Shown here one piece after another: positions 54,769 through 63,577 of a stretch of DNA of 64,000 nucleotides. The stretch lies in the NCBI RefSeq assembly GCF_024385505.1, contig NZ_JANFLT010000006.1:248001-312000 (forward strand), in the 5' to 3' direction. Position numbers and translations under genes: made by a program. The notes below the pieces were generated by a model. It did no database searches. It saw only the letters and a program-made list of their open reading frames with translations, and was not told the DNA's origin. The first letter of the stretch is position 1; every line of letters starts with the position of its first letter. Origin of the DNA: Arthrobacter zhaoxinii. GTDB taxonomy: Bacteria > Actinomycetota > Actinomycetes > Actinomycetales > Micrococcaceae.

Positions 54769-56433
54769 ATGGCACCTCCACTGCGTATCAACCCGACCGC
54801 CCGCCGTCCCCGCGTGCCCCGGCGCCTGGCCGCGGCGGCGCTGCTGATGCTGGCCGTCACCGGGTGCCGGCCGGTCCAGGCCCTGGAACCGGCACCGGAA
54901 CGGACCAACGTGCCGGCCGCCGTCATCGGAGACCGGGAGATTGTCGAGGGCGGTGATCTGGTCATGGCGCTGTCCGCGGAGCCGGACCGCCTGGATCCCA
55001 CCACGTCCTCCTCGCTCTACACGCGCTACGTGATGCAGACCATGTGCCAGAAGCTCTACGACATCGACGCGGAAGGCGAACTGGTGCCGCAGCTGGCCAC
55101 GGCGCTGCCCGAGGTGTCCGACGACGGTCTCACCGTCACCATCCCGCTGCGGGACGACGCGGTGTTTGCCGACGGTACCCCGTTCAATGCCGCCGCTGTC
55201 GAGTCCACCCTGGAACGGCACCTGACCATGACCGGGTCTACCCGCAAGGGCGAGCTGGGACCGATCTCCGGCATCACCGCAGTGGATAACACCCATGTGC
55301 AGGTCAGCTACGAAAAGCCGTTCGCCCCGCTGACGGCGGCTCTCGCCGACCGCGCCGGCATGATGCTCTCGCCCCGGGCCGTCGCGGAGAACGGCGACCG
55401 GTTCGGCGACCATCCGGTGTGTGTGGGGCCGTTCAAGTTCGTTGAACGCGTGCCGCAGACCTCCATCCGGGTGGAACGGGACCCGCTGTACTACGACGCC
55501 GGTAACGTCCATCTGGACAGCATCACCTACCGCATCATGACCGATGCGAACATCCGTGCCGCCAATCTGCGCTCCGGCGACGTCCAGGCTGCCGATACCA
55601 TTTCCCCGCAGGACGTGGACGCACTCCTGCAGGAAGAGGGCATCGGGGTGTTGCAGACCTCGTCCCTGGGGTACCAGGGGCTCACCCTGAACATCGGCAA
55701 CGTCAACGGGACCGGGGAGGCGCCCGGCGTCGTCGACAGCCCGCTGGCACAGAACGCGGCCGTACGGATGGCGCTGTCCATGTCCATTGACCGCGAGGCT
55801 CTGGTCAACACCGTCTTCAACAGCTGGTTCGAACCTGCCTGCTCGCCGATCTCGCCGGACAGTCCGTATTCGTCTGAGGCCAGCGAGGCCTGCCCGCCGT
55901 TCGACCCCGAAGCGGCGCGGACACTGCTGGAGGAAAGCGGCGCGCCTGTTCCGTATCCGCTGACCGTCCAGGTGACCAACAGCCCCGACACCCTGCGGTA
56001 CGCCCAGGCACTGCAGGCAGCCGTGGCCGAGGGCGGCTTCGATCTGACCATCCAGCCCGTGGAGTACTCCACCCTGCTCGATGTCCAGACCCGGGGCGAC
56101 TTCGAGGCCCTGCAGCTGGGCTGGTCCGGTCGGATCGACCCGCACGGCAACATGTCCAACTTCCTCACCACCCAGGCCGGCAACAACTACTCCGGCTACA
56201 GCAACCCCGTGGTGGATGACCTGCTGGTCCGGGCCGCCCAGTCCACCGACAGCAGCGAGCGGGCGGCACTTTACGGGCAGGTGGTGGCACAGGTGCAGGA
56301 AGACAACCCGATCCTCTACCTGTACCGGCAGCGCAGCCTCACCGCATACACCACCAATATTTCCGGCGTGGCCACCTATCCCGACGGCGTCGTCCGGCTC
56401 GGCAACGCCGCCTTCCTGAAAGAAGAGGACTGA
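54769..56433 (+). CDS. Peptide ABC transporter substrate-binding lipoprotein (family 5, DppA/OppA type)
   Basis: A 554-residue binding protein. The basic N-terminus and hydrophobic stretch end at the lipobox VTGC near residue 33. Family blocks are ALSAEPDRLDPTTSSSLYTR, FADGTPFNAAAVESTLERHL and VRMALSMSIDREALVNTVF. It binds a peptide or peptide-like ligand outside the cell. I chose ATG 54769, since AAGGAA is 4 bases upstream; an in-frame TTG 33 bases earlier is unlikely. It opens an operon of five more genes. Confidence 0.9.
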   Translation: MAPPLRINPTARRPRVPRRLAAAALLMLAVTGCRPVQALEPAPERTNVPAAVIGDREIVEGGDLVMALSAEPDRLDPTTSSSLYTRYVMQTMCQKLYDIDAEGELVPQLATALPEVSDDGLTVTIPLRDDAVFADGTPFNAAAVESTLERHLTMTGSTRKGELGPISGITAVDNTHVQVSYEKPFAPLTAALADRAGMMLSPRAVAENGDRFGDHPVCVGPFKFVERVPQTSIRVERDPLYYDAGNVHLDSITYRIMTDANIRAANLRSGDVQAADTISPQDVDALLQEEGIGVLQTSSLGYQGLTLNIGNVNGTGEAPGVVDSPLAQNAAVRMALSMSIDREALVNTVFNSWFEPACSPISPDSPYSSEASEACPPFDPEAARTLLEESGAPVPYPLTVQVTNSPDTLRYAQALQAAVAEGGFDLTIQPVEYSTLLDVQTRGDFEALQLGWSGRIDPHGNMSNFLTTQAGNNYSGYSNPVVDDLLVRAAQSTDSSERAALYGQVVAQVQEDNPILYLYRQRSLTAYTTNISGVATYPDGVVRLGNAAFLKEED

Positions 56434-56435
56434 GC

Positions 56436-57389
56436 ATGCTGCGCTACCTCGGCACCCGGCTCTGGCAGTCGGCCATCACCCTGGTCCTGGCCTCCCTGGT
56501 CATTTTCATCGGCGTCCGCCAGCTCCCCGGCGATCCGGCCCTCGCCATGGCGGGGGAGGAGGCCACCCCCGAACAGGTGGAGGCCGTCCGCGAACAGCTG
56601 GGCCTGAACGAATCCCTGCTCACCCAGTACCTGAAGTTCATCGGCAACATGTTCCGCGGCGACTTCGGCGAATCCACCCGCACCGGTGCGCCGGTCACCG
56701 ATCTGATCGCCACCACCCTGCCGGTTACCCTCTGGCTCTCGGCCTACGCCATTGTGGTGGCCGTGATTGTCGGCATTCTCTTCGGGGTTATTGCCGAGCG
56801 GTTCCGCGGCCGCTGGCCGGAATGGACGGCCAACGGCTTCGCCCTGGTGGGTCTGTCCGTACCGAATTTCTGGTTGGGCATCCTCGCCATCCTCTACCTG
56901 GCCGTCACGCTGGGCTGGTTCCCGGCGTCCGGGTACGTGGACGTGGCAGAGAACCCGGTCAAGGGCCTGTACTACCTCACCCTGCCGGCCCTGATCCTGG
57001 GCACCGGACTGGCCGCAGTGATCATGCGGCAGACCCGGGCCTCGATGATCGAGACCATGAGCACCGACTATGTGCGCACTGCCCGCGCCAAGGGCCTGAG
57101 CCGGGGCCGGGTGCTGATGCGCTACGGGCTGCGGAACTCACTGATCGTGGTGGTCACCATTGTCGGCCTGCAACTGGGCGGGCTGATCTCCGGGGCGGTG
57201 GTCACCGAACGGATCTTCGGGCTGCCGGGCTTCGGCAAACTCACCCTGGACGCCGTCTTCACCCGCGACTATCCGGTGATCCAGGCGGTCGTGTTGATCA
57301 TCACGGTCTCCTACATTGTCATCAACCTGGCAGTGGACCTTTTGTACTCCCTGATCAATCCCCGCATCCGAGTCGGAGGAAGCAACTGA
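56436..57389 (+). CDS. Peptide ABC transporter permease (DppB type)
   Basis: A 317-residue permease with six helices, starting 2 bases after the binding-protein stop. Family marks are GDPALAMAGEEATPEQVEAV after helix 1 and the EAA loop DYVRTARAKGLSRGRVLMRY near residue 210. It pairs with the DppC-type permease, whose start overlaps its stop (TGATG). Confidence 0.93.
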   Translation: MLRYLGTRLWQSAITLVLASLVIFIGVRQLPGDPALAMAGEEATPEQVEAVREQLGLNESLLTQYLKFIGNMFRGDFGESTRTGAPVTDLIATTLPVTLWLSAYAIVVAVIVGILFGVIAERFRGRWPEWTANGFALVGLSVPNFWLGILAILYLAVTLGWFPASGYVDVAENPVKGLYYLTLPALILGTGLAAVIMRQTRASMIETMSTDYVRTARAKGLSRGRVLMRYGLRNSLIVVVTIVGLQLGGLISGAVVTERIFGLPGFGKLTLDAVFTRDYPVIQAVVLIITVSYIVINLAVDLLYSLINPRIRVGGSN

Positions 57390-58285
57390 TGACTGTTATC
57401 GAAACCAGTACCCCGGTGGGGTCCTCCGCGGAAGGGCTGGGCTCCGGCCGCGGCCGTGTCCTGAAGTCCCTGCTGCACAATCCGCTCGGGCTCACCGGCG
57501 GCATCCTGCTTGCGCTCGTGCTCCTGGCCGGCATCCTGGCCCCGGTGCTGGCACCGTACAGCCCCTCCCAAGTGCACTTCGAGACTCCTTTCCAGCAGCC
57601 GGGAACCGTCGGTTTCCTGCTCGGCACCGATGACCTGGGCCGCGACATCTACTCCCGGCTGCTCTTCGGCATCCAGGCCTCCCTGAAGGTGGGTGTGCTG
57701 TCCGTGGTGCTCGCCGTCGTCATCGGCACCCCGCTGGGCCTGCTGGCCGGATACTGGCGCTGGCTGGACGCGTTCATCTCCCGCATCACCGATGTCACGC
57801 TGGCCTTTCCGTTCCTGATCATCGCCGTCGGCCTTGCCGCGATCAGCGGACCCAGCCTGACCAACGCGGCCGTTGCCCTGGGCATTGCCCAGATCCCCAC
57901 CATGATCCGGGTGGTCCGCGGGGAGACGCTGCGCATCAAGGAAAGCGACTTTGTCCTCGGCGCCAAGACCATGGACGCCTCCGGGCTGCGGATCATTTTC
58001 AGCCATGTCCTGCCGAACGCGGCCTCCGCCGTCATTGTGCAGGCCACTGTGATCATGCCCGTGGCCGTGATCGGCGAGGCGCTGCTCTCCTTCCTGGGCC
58101 TGGGCATCCAGCCGCCCACACCCAGCCTGGGCATCCTGCTCTCCGACGCCCAGCAGTACCTCTTCCGTTCCCCCAGCGCCGCGGTTTTCCCCGGCCTGGC
58201 AATTGCCGCCATCTGCCTGTCCTTCAACCTGTTCGGCGACGCCCTTCGGGACGCCCTCGACCCCACCAGCTCCAGCCGAAAGTGA
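57389..58285 (+). CDS. Peptide ABC transporter permease (DppC type)
   Basis: A 298-residue permease with an N-terminal OppC tail, then six helices. GTDDLGRDIYSRLLFGIQAS is the DppC signature near residue 80, and FVLGAKTMDASGLRIIFSHV the ATPase-docking loop. I set the start at ATG 57389, which shares its A with the TGA of the upstream permease and has GGAGGAAG before it. Confidence 0.93.
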   Translation: MTVIETSTPVGSSAEGLGSGRGRVLKSLLHNPLGLTGGILLALVLLAGILAPVLAPYSPSQVHFETPFQQPGTVGFLLGTDDLGRDIYSRLLFGIQASLKVGVLSVVLAVVIGTPLGLLAGYWRWLDAFISRITDVTLAFPFLIIAVGLAAISGPSLTNAAVALGIAQIPTMIRVVRGETLRIKESDFVLGAKTMDASGLRIIFSHVLPNAASAVIVQATVIMPVAVIGEALLSFLGLGIQPPTPSLGILLSDAQQYLFRSPSAAVFPGLAIAAICLSFNLFGDALRDALDPTSSSRK

Positions 58286-60102
58286 CTTCCGTGACCTACA
58301 CCGAACCGAATCCGTTCACCACCCGTCCCACGCTCGAAGGCACCTTCGGCATGAGCGCGTCCACCCACTGGCTGGCCACCGCCTCCGCCCAGGCTGTGCT
58401 GGAACGCGGCGGCAACGCCTTTGACGCCGCCGTCGCCGGTGCCTTCGTGCTCCACGTGGTCGAACCGCATCTCAACGGCCCCGGCGGGGACATGACCGGC
58501 GTCTTCGCGACGGCGGACAACCCGGCAGAACCCGTGGTCCTGATGGGACAGGGACCGGCGCCCGCCGCCGCCACCCGCGAACATTACCTCGCCCAAGGAC
58601 TGGAACTGGTGCCCGGAGCCGGCGCCCTGGCCGCGGCCGTGCCCGCCGCCGTTGACGCGTGGCTGCTGCTGCTGCGCGACCACGGGACCTGGGAACTCGG
58701 CGACGTCCTGGCCTTCGCCGTCGGCTACGCCCGCTACGGGCACCCGGTGGTGGGCCGCGTCGGCAGCACCATTGAATCAGTGGCCGAACTGTTCACCGAG
58801 CACTGGCCGACGTCGGCCGAGCAGTGGATGCCCGAAGGGCGGGCGCCGCGCGAAGGTGAAATCATCCGCAACGAGGCCTACGCCACGGTGCTGGACCGCC
58901 TGGTCTCGGCCGGCGCCGGCGCGGACGGCCGGGCTGAACGCATCGACGCCGCCCGGTACGAGTGGCGCGAAGGCTTTGTGGCCCGCGCCGCCGTCGCTTT
59001 CCAGTCCCTGCCGCACCGCCATTCCTCGGGCACCGACCACGCCGGAGTTATGACCATGGCGGACTTCGCCGGCTGCGCAGCGGGCTATGAACCTGCGGTC
59101 ACCTTCGAGTTCCGCGGGCACACCATCGCCAAGACCGGCGCCTGGGGGCAGGGGCCGGCACTGCTGCAGACCCTGGCCATCCTGGCCGGCTTCGAGGACG
59201 AACGGCTGGACCCTTGCACCGCACTGGGCGCACACACCATCCTGGAGGCCCAGAAACTGGCCATCGCGGACCGTGAGGCCTACTACGGGGACGCGCAGGT
59301 TCCCCTGGATTACCTGCTCAGCGAGGAGTACGCCGCCCAGCGCCGTGCCCTGATCACCGACCGGGCCTCGCACGACTTCCGCCCGGGTGCCGTGCCCGGG
59401 CACACCCCCTTTGTTCCGCCGCTGCGCACCGAGTACCTGCCGCCGGCCCTCGCCGGCACGGGCAAGGGCTTCGCCGGCGTCGGTGAACCCACGGTGATGC
59501 CCACGGGTGAGACCCGCGGAGACACCTGCCACATCGACGTCGTCGACCGCTGGGGCAACATGGTCTCGGCCACCCCGTCGGGCGGCTGGCTGCAGTCCTC
59601 CCCGACCATCCCGGAACTGGGTTTCTGCCTCGGCTCCCGGCTGCAGATGACCTGGCTGGAAGACGGTGCCCCCTCCACCCTGACCCCGGGGAAGCGGCCC
59701 CGCACCACCCTGACCCCCACGCTGGTGCTCAAGGACGGCCATCCGGTAACCGCCCTGGGCTCGCCCGGCGGCGACCAGCAGGACCAGTGGCAGCTGCTGT
59801 ACCTGCTGCGCACCATCGTCGGCGGCTACACCCCGCAGCAGGCGGTGGACGCTCCGGCCCTGCACACCACCTCCATTCCCGGCTCCTTCTGGCCGCGGAC
59901 CTGGACACCGGGCGGAGCGGTGGTTGAAGACCGTTTGGGTCAGGAGGTGATTGCGGAGCTGGAAGCCCGCGGCCACGTGGTCACCCGGGCCGGGGACTGG
60001 GCCCTCGGCCGGCTCTCCTCCGTAGTCAGCGAACCGGAAACCGGTTTGCTCAAGGCAGCAGCAAATCCGAGGGGAGCGCAGGGCTATGCAGCAGGACGTT
60101 AA
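58282..60102 (+). CDS. Gamma-glutamyltransferase family protein
   Basis: A 606-residue Ntn-hydrolase precursor. NAFDAAVAGAFVLHVVEPHL and NGPGGDMTGVF are the N-terminal family blocks. The autocleavage and nucleophile site is probably Thr415 in GDTCHIDVVDRWGNMVS, followed by the small-subunit block GSPGGDQQDQWQLL. The usual TT-H is T-C-H here. It has no signal peptide and starts at GTG 58282 overlapping the permease stop. An intracellular enzyme inside a peptide-import operon suggests cleavage of imported gamma-glutamyl peptides such as glutathione, though related acylases cannot be excluded. Confidence 0.88.
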   Translation: MTSVTYTEPNPFTTRPTLEGTFGMSASTHWLATASAQAVLERGGNAFDAAVAGAFVLHVVEPHLNGPGGDMTGVFATADNPAEPVVLMGQGPAPAAATREHYLAQGLELVPGAGALAAAVPAAVDAWLLLLRDHGTWELGDVLAFAVGYARYGHPVVGRVGSTIESVAELFTEHWPTSAEQWMPEGRAPREGEIIRNEAYATVLDRLVSAGAGADGRAERIDAARYEWREGFVARAAVAFQSLPHRHSSGTDHAGVMTMADFAGCAAGYEPAVTFEFRGHTIAKTGAWGQGPALLQTLAILAGFEDERLDPCTALGAHTILEAQKLAIADREAYYGDAQVPLDYLLSEEYAAQRRALITDRASHDFRPGAVPGHTPFVPPLRTEYLPPALAGTGKGFAGVGEPTVMPTGETRGDTCHIDVVDRWGNMVSATPSGGWLQSSPTIPELGFCLGSRLQMTWLEDGAPSTLTPGKRPRTTLTPTLVLKDGHPVTALGSPGGDQQDQWQLLYLLRTIVGGYTPQQAVDAPALHTTSIPGSFWPRTWTPGGAVVEDRLGQEVIAELEARGHVVTRAGDWALGRLSSVVSEPETGLLKAAANPRGAQGYAAGR

Positions 60103-61771
60103 GGAAGAAGTTACCCCGCCCGCCGGAGCACGTCCGCTGCTGGCCATCCGCGATCTGGAGGTCTGCTTCGGGGATAAGGCGCAGCCGGTCCTGCACCGGA
60201 TCAGTTTTGAGCTCCGGCAGGGGGAGCGGGTGGCCATTGTGGGCCAGTCCGGGTCCGGAAAATCCACCACTGTGGGGGCAGTCCTGCAGCTGCTGGCCGG
60301 CAGCGGCAGGATCACCCACGGTGCCATCCTGCTCGACGGCGTGGACCTCGCTGCCGCCGGTGAAGCCGGGATGCGGTCCATCCGCGGCCGCCGGATCGGC
60401 CTCGTTCCGCAGGATCCCATGTCCAACCTGAACCCGTCGCTGAAAGTCGGTGCGCAGATCGTGGACGCCCTGGCCGCCAACGGGCTGCCCGGCGTCGCAG
60501 ACCGTTCCCGCGCCGGCATCCGGCAGCGGGCGGTCGAACTGATGACCGAAGCCGGGATCCCGGACGCGGACCGGCGCTTCGGCCAGTACCCGCACGAATT
60601 CTCCGGTGGCATGCGCCAACGGGTCCTGATCGCCATCGCCCTGGCCGGCGACCCGGACCTGATCATTGCCGATGAACCTACGTCGGCGCTGGACGTCACC
60701 GTGCAGCGCCAGATCCTCAACCATCTGCAGAAGCTCGTGGACGCCCGCGGCACCTCCCTGCTGTTCATCACGCATGACCTGGGTTTGGCAGCGGACCGCA
60801 CGGACCGGATCATCGTGATGGCGGACGGCCGGATCGTGGAGCAGGGGACTCCGCGGCAAATCCTGCTGGACCCGCGCGAGGACTACACTCGGGCGCTGGT
60901 GGACGCTGCCCCGTCGGTTTCCGCTGCCCTGGCACCGGAACGCGGGCACGCGGCCGGGACCGCCGATGCAGCTGCGGGGGACACCGGCCTGCCCCTGGTG
61001 ACCGTGACGAACCTGGTGAAGGAGTTCCGGCTGCGCGGCCAGCGCGGCGGTACGGTGAAGGCCCTGAACGACGTGTCCTTCACCGTCGAGCGGGGCACCA
61101 CCACCGCCGTCGTCGGCGAATCCGGATCGGGTAAGACCACGGTGGCCCGGATCCTGCTGGGACTGGAAACGCCGACCAGCGGCGAGGCCCTGGTCCGCGG
61201 GGAGAGCATCACAGCCAGCCGCGGGGCGGCCCGGCGCTCGCTGCGGCGGATGGTGCAGCCGGTATTCCAGGACCCGTACGGCTCACTGGACCCCACCTTC
61301 AGCATTGAGCGGCTGATCGATGAGCCGCTGCGCATCTTCGGCATCGGCGACCGGACCTCGCGGCGGGCCCGGGTGGCGGAACTGCTGGACCAGGTGGCGC
61401 TGCCGCGCAGCATTGCCCAGCGCCGGCCGAACGAGCTATCGGGCGGGCAGCGTCAGCGGGTGGCGATCGCCCGGGCGCTGGCACCGGAACCGGAGCTGCT
61501 GATCTGCGATGAGGCCGTGTCCGCCCTGGACGTTCTAGTGCAGGACCAGATCCTGGCCCTGCTGGCAGACCTGCAGGAGAGACTGGGCCTGACCTACCTC
61601 TTCATAACCCATGACCTGGCCGTGGTCCGCCAGATTGCACATAAGGTTGTGGTTATGAAGTCCGGTTCAGTCATTGAGTGCGGCACCGCGGACCAGGTGT
61701 TCCTGGCTCCCAGTGCCCCCTATACGCAGGAGCTCCTCAGCGCGATTCCCGGAGCAGCTTTTGCCGGCTGA
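60086..61771 (+). CDS. Fused peptide ABC transporter ATPase (DppD-DppF type)
   Basis: A 561-residue protein with two complete ATPase domains. Domain 1 (about 15-275) has Walker A GQSGSGKST, FSGGMRQRVLIAIALAG and Walker B LIIADEP. Domain 2 (about 310-560) has GESGSGKTT, LSGGQRQRVAIARALAPE and LLICDEA. It powers the permease pair. It starts inside the end of the gamma-glutamyltransferase gene (17-base overlap), so the operon is translationally coupled. The fusion is common in actinobacteria and Rhizobiales. Confidence 0.93.
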   Translation: MQQDVKEEVTPPAGARPLLAIRDLEVCFGDKAQPVLHRISFELRQGERVAIVGQSGSGKSTTVGAVLQLLAGSGRITHGAILLDGVDLAAAGEAGMRSIRGRRIGLVPQDPMSNLNPSLKVGAQIVDALAANGLPGVADRSRAGIRQRAVELMTEAGIPDADRRFGQYPHEFSGGMRQRVLIAIALAGDPDLIIADEPTSALDVTVQRQILNHLQKLVDARGTSLLFITHDLGLAADRTDRIIVMADGRIVEQGTPRQILLDPREDYTRALVDAAPSVSAALAPERGHAAGTADAAAGDTGLPLVTVTNLVKEFRLRGQRGGTVKALNDVSFTVERGTTTAVVGESGSGKTTVARILLGLETPTSGEALVRGESITASRGAARRSLRRMVQPVFQDPYGSLDPTFSIERLIDEPLRIFGIGDRTSRRARVAELLDQVALPRSIAQRRPNELSGGQRQRVAIARALAPEPELLICDEAVSALDVLVQDQILALLADLQERLGLTYLFITHDLAVVRQIAHKVVVMKSGSVIECGTADQVFLAPSAPYTQELLSAIPGAAFAG

Positions 61772-62444
61772 CCAGGCGCCGGCCAGCAAACAGCGCATCC
61801 AGGACGAGATCCGCCGGGACATCATTTTCGGCCGGATTCCGCCCGGAACCCGCCTCACTGAGGCGTCCCTGGCCGAAAAGTACGGTATTTCCCGGGTGCC
61901 GGTGCGCGAAGCGCTGCGTGCGCTGGAGGCAGAGGGGTTCGTGGAATCGCGTCCCTATGCCGGGTCCACGGTTTCCGAGATCCCGGTGGACGAGGCTGAT
62001 GACCTCTTTGCCGTGCGTGCAGTGGTCGAGGAGGCCGCCGCGCGCCGGGCTGCCCGGCGCGCCGCCCGGCAGTTCGCTGCGGGAGTGCCGGACGGGACAT
62101 GGTGGGAAACACGGCGTGAACTGGCGCAGATTCTCGACGCCGGTGATGCGGCCATTGCCGCAGGGAACCTGGATCTTCTGCCGGACCTGAACGTGCGCTT
62201 CCACCTGGCGGTGGCGGCGCTGGCGCAGAGCCGGTCCCTGACGGCGCTGCTGCGCCAGCTCGCGGGCAAGATCGAATGGCTGTACGCCGCGGACGTGGAC
62301 CACCGGGGCAAGGAGTCCTGGGGTGAGCACCGGCAGGTGATGGCTGCCATCGATGCCGGAAACGACACGCTGGCGGCGGAACTGATGGAGACCCACGTGC
62401 AGCAGTCCCGGGCCGGCTACCTGAGCCGGTTCGGCCCTTCCTGA
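61761..62444 (+). CDS. FCD-domain GntR-family regulator
   Basis: A 227-residue regulator. The N-terminal winged helix reads QRIQDEIRRDIIFGRIPPG, then EKYGISRVPVREALRALEAE. The FCD ligand domain follows, with FAVRAVVEEAAARRAARR, later FHLAVAALAQSRSLTALLR and the metal-type histidine in SWGEHRQVMAAI. I place the start at TTG 61761, because GGAG at 61751-61754 has proper spacing and the DNA-binding domain begins soon after; it overlaps the ATPase stop. It is the last gene of the peptide/gamma-glutamyl operon and its likely regulator, perhaps through the TGTATAC motif at 54706. Confidence 0.85.
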   Translation: MPADQAPASKQRIQDEIRRDIIFGRIPPGTRLTEASLAEKYGISRVPVREALRALEAEGFVESRPYAGSTVSEIPVDEADDLFAVRAVVEEAAARRAARRAARQFAAGVPDGTWWETRRELAQILDAGDAAIAAGNLDLLPDLNVRFHLAVAALAQSRSLTALLRQLAGKIEWLYAADVDHRGKESWGEHRQVMAAIDAGNDTLAAELMETHVQQSRAGYLSRFGPS

Positions 62445-62531
62445 CGGGCGGGGGCATGGACCGTTCCGTTCGGGAAAGGGCGAGCCTATAGTTCTAGAGG
62501 GGGTCCCTCCTAGTGTGAGCGAGGCTTCACC

Positions 62532-63494
62532 ATGGCCAATATCACCACCCGGCCCGTCACCAAACTCGGAATCGTGGGAGCCGGAAGCGTCGGCACCTCG
62601 CTGGCTTACGCCGCCATCATCCGGGATACGGCCCGCCGCATCGCGATTTACGACATCGACGCCGTCCGGGCCGAGGCCGAAGGGCTGGACCTGGCGCACG
62701 GCACCCAGTTCACCGGCGCCAACACGGTCACCGGCAGCGGCAATGTCGAGGACCTGGCCGGCTCCGATGTCATCGTGATCACCGCGGGTGCCCGGCAGCA
62801 GCCGGGCCAGAGCAGGCTGGACCTGGCCGGTACCAACGTGCGCATCCTGGAAAAGCTGATGCCGCAGCTGATTGCACAGGCGCCGGACGCGGTCTACATC
62901 CTGGTGACCAACCCTGCCGATGTGCTGGCCGTCGCTGCGCAGAAGATCGGCGGCCTCCCGCGCAACCGGATCTTCTCGTCCGGCACGGTGCTGGACACGT
63001 CCCGCCTGCGGCTGCTGCTGGCCCGCGAAGCGCACGTGCTGATGACCAGCGTGCACGCGACCATCATCGGCGAACACGGCGACTCCGAGTTTCCGGTGTG
63101 GTCCAATGCGAGCATCGGCCCGGTTCCCATCCGGGAGTGGGAGATCAGCGGCCGGCAGGTGTTCACCGACGAGTTCCTCGCCGCTGCCACGAACGACGTC
63201 GTCAATGCGGCCTATCAGGTGATCGAGGGCAAGGGTGCCACGAACTACGCGATCGGACTGGCCGGAGTGCGGATAGTCGAGGCAGTGTTGAATGCCGAAA
63301 ACGCGGTCCTGCCGGTGGCGGCAACACTCGAGGGGGAGTACGGGATCAGCGGCGTCGCGTTGTCCCTTCCCTCCGTCGTGGGCCATAACGGCGTCTACAA
63401 GATGCTGGAGATGCCCCTGGACGACGAGGAAGCAGGGAAACTGACCGCCTCGGCTGAAACCCTGCGCAGCACGCTGGACTCCCTGGGGATCTAG
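62532..63494 (+). CDS. ldh: L-lactate dehydrogenase
   Basis: A 320-residue NAD-dependent dehydrogenase of the LDH/MDH family. The nucleotide-binding block is KLGIVGAGSVGTSLAYAAI. The specificity loop GARQQPGQSRLDL has Gln where malate dehydrogenases have Arg, which favours lactate. Active-site blocks are VTNPADVLAV and IGEHGDSEFPVW with the catalytic histidine. It interconverts pyruvate and L-lactate. GCGAGG is 8 bases before the ATG. A strong bidirectional terminator follows. LutABC and a lactate permease occur in the same window. Confidence 0.93.
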   Translation: MANITTRPVTKLGIVGAGSVGTSLAYAAIIRDTARRIAIYDIDAVRAEAEGLDLAHGTQFTGANTVTGSGNVEDLAGSDVIVITAGARQQPGQSRLDLAGTNVRILEKLMPQLIAQAPDAVYILVTNPADVLAVAAQKIGGLPRNRIFSSGTVLDTSRLRLLLAREAHVLMTSVHATIIGEHGDSEFPVWSNASIGPVPIREWEISGRQVFTDEFLAAATNDVVNAAYQVIEGKGATNYAIGLAGVRIVEAVLNAENAVLPVAATLEGEYGISGVALSLPSVVGHNGVYKMLEMPLDDEEAGKLTASAETLRSTLDSLGI

Positions 63495-63520
63495 CGGCAC
63501 ATAAAAACACGTCTATACGG

Positions 63521-63551
63521 CGATACCCTCCCGGGGACCGGGAGGGTATCG
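63521..63551. terminator. Bidirectional terminator between ldh and the symporter gene
   Basis: A 14-bp perfect inverted repeat (arms 63521-63534 and 63538-63551) with a 3-base GGA loop lies between the convergent stops of ldh and the symporter gene. Confidence 0.8.
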
Positions 63552-63577
63552 GTTCTACACGGGACGTGCCGGAGTCC

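Noticed and set aside
61674-61760. Upstream TTG start for the FCD-GntR gene
   Set aside because: It would extend far back into the ATPase gene with no ribosome site; TTG 61761 has GGAG at good spacing.
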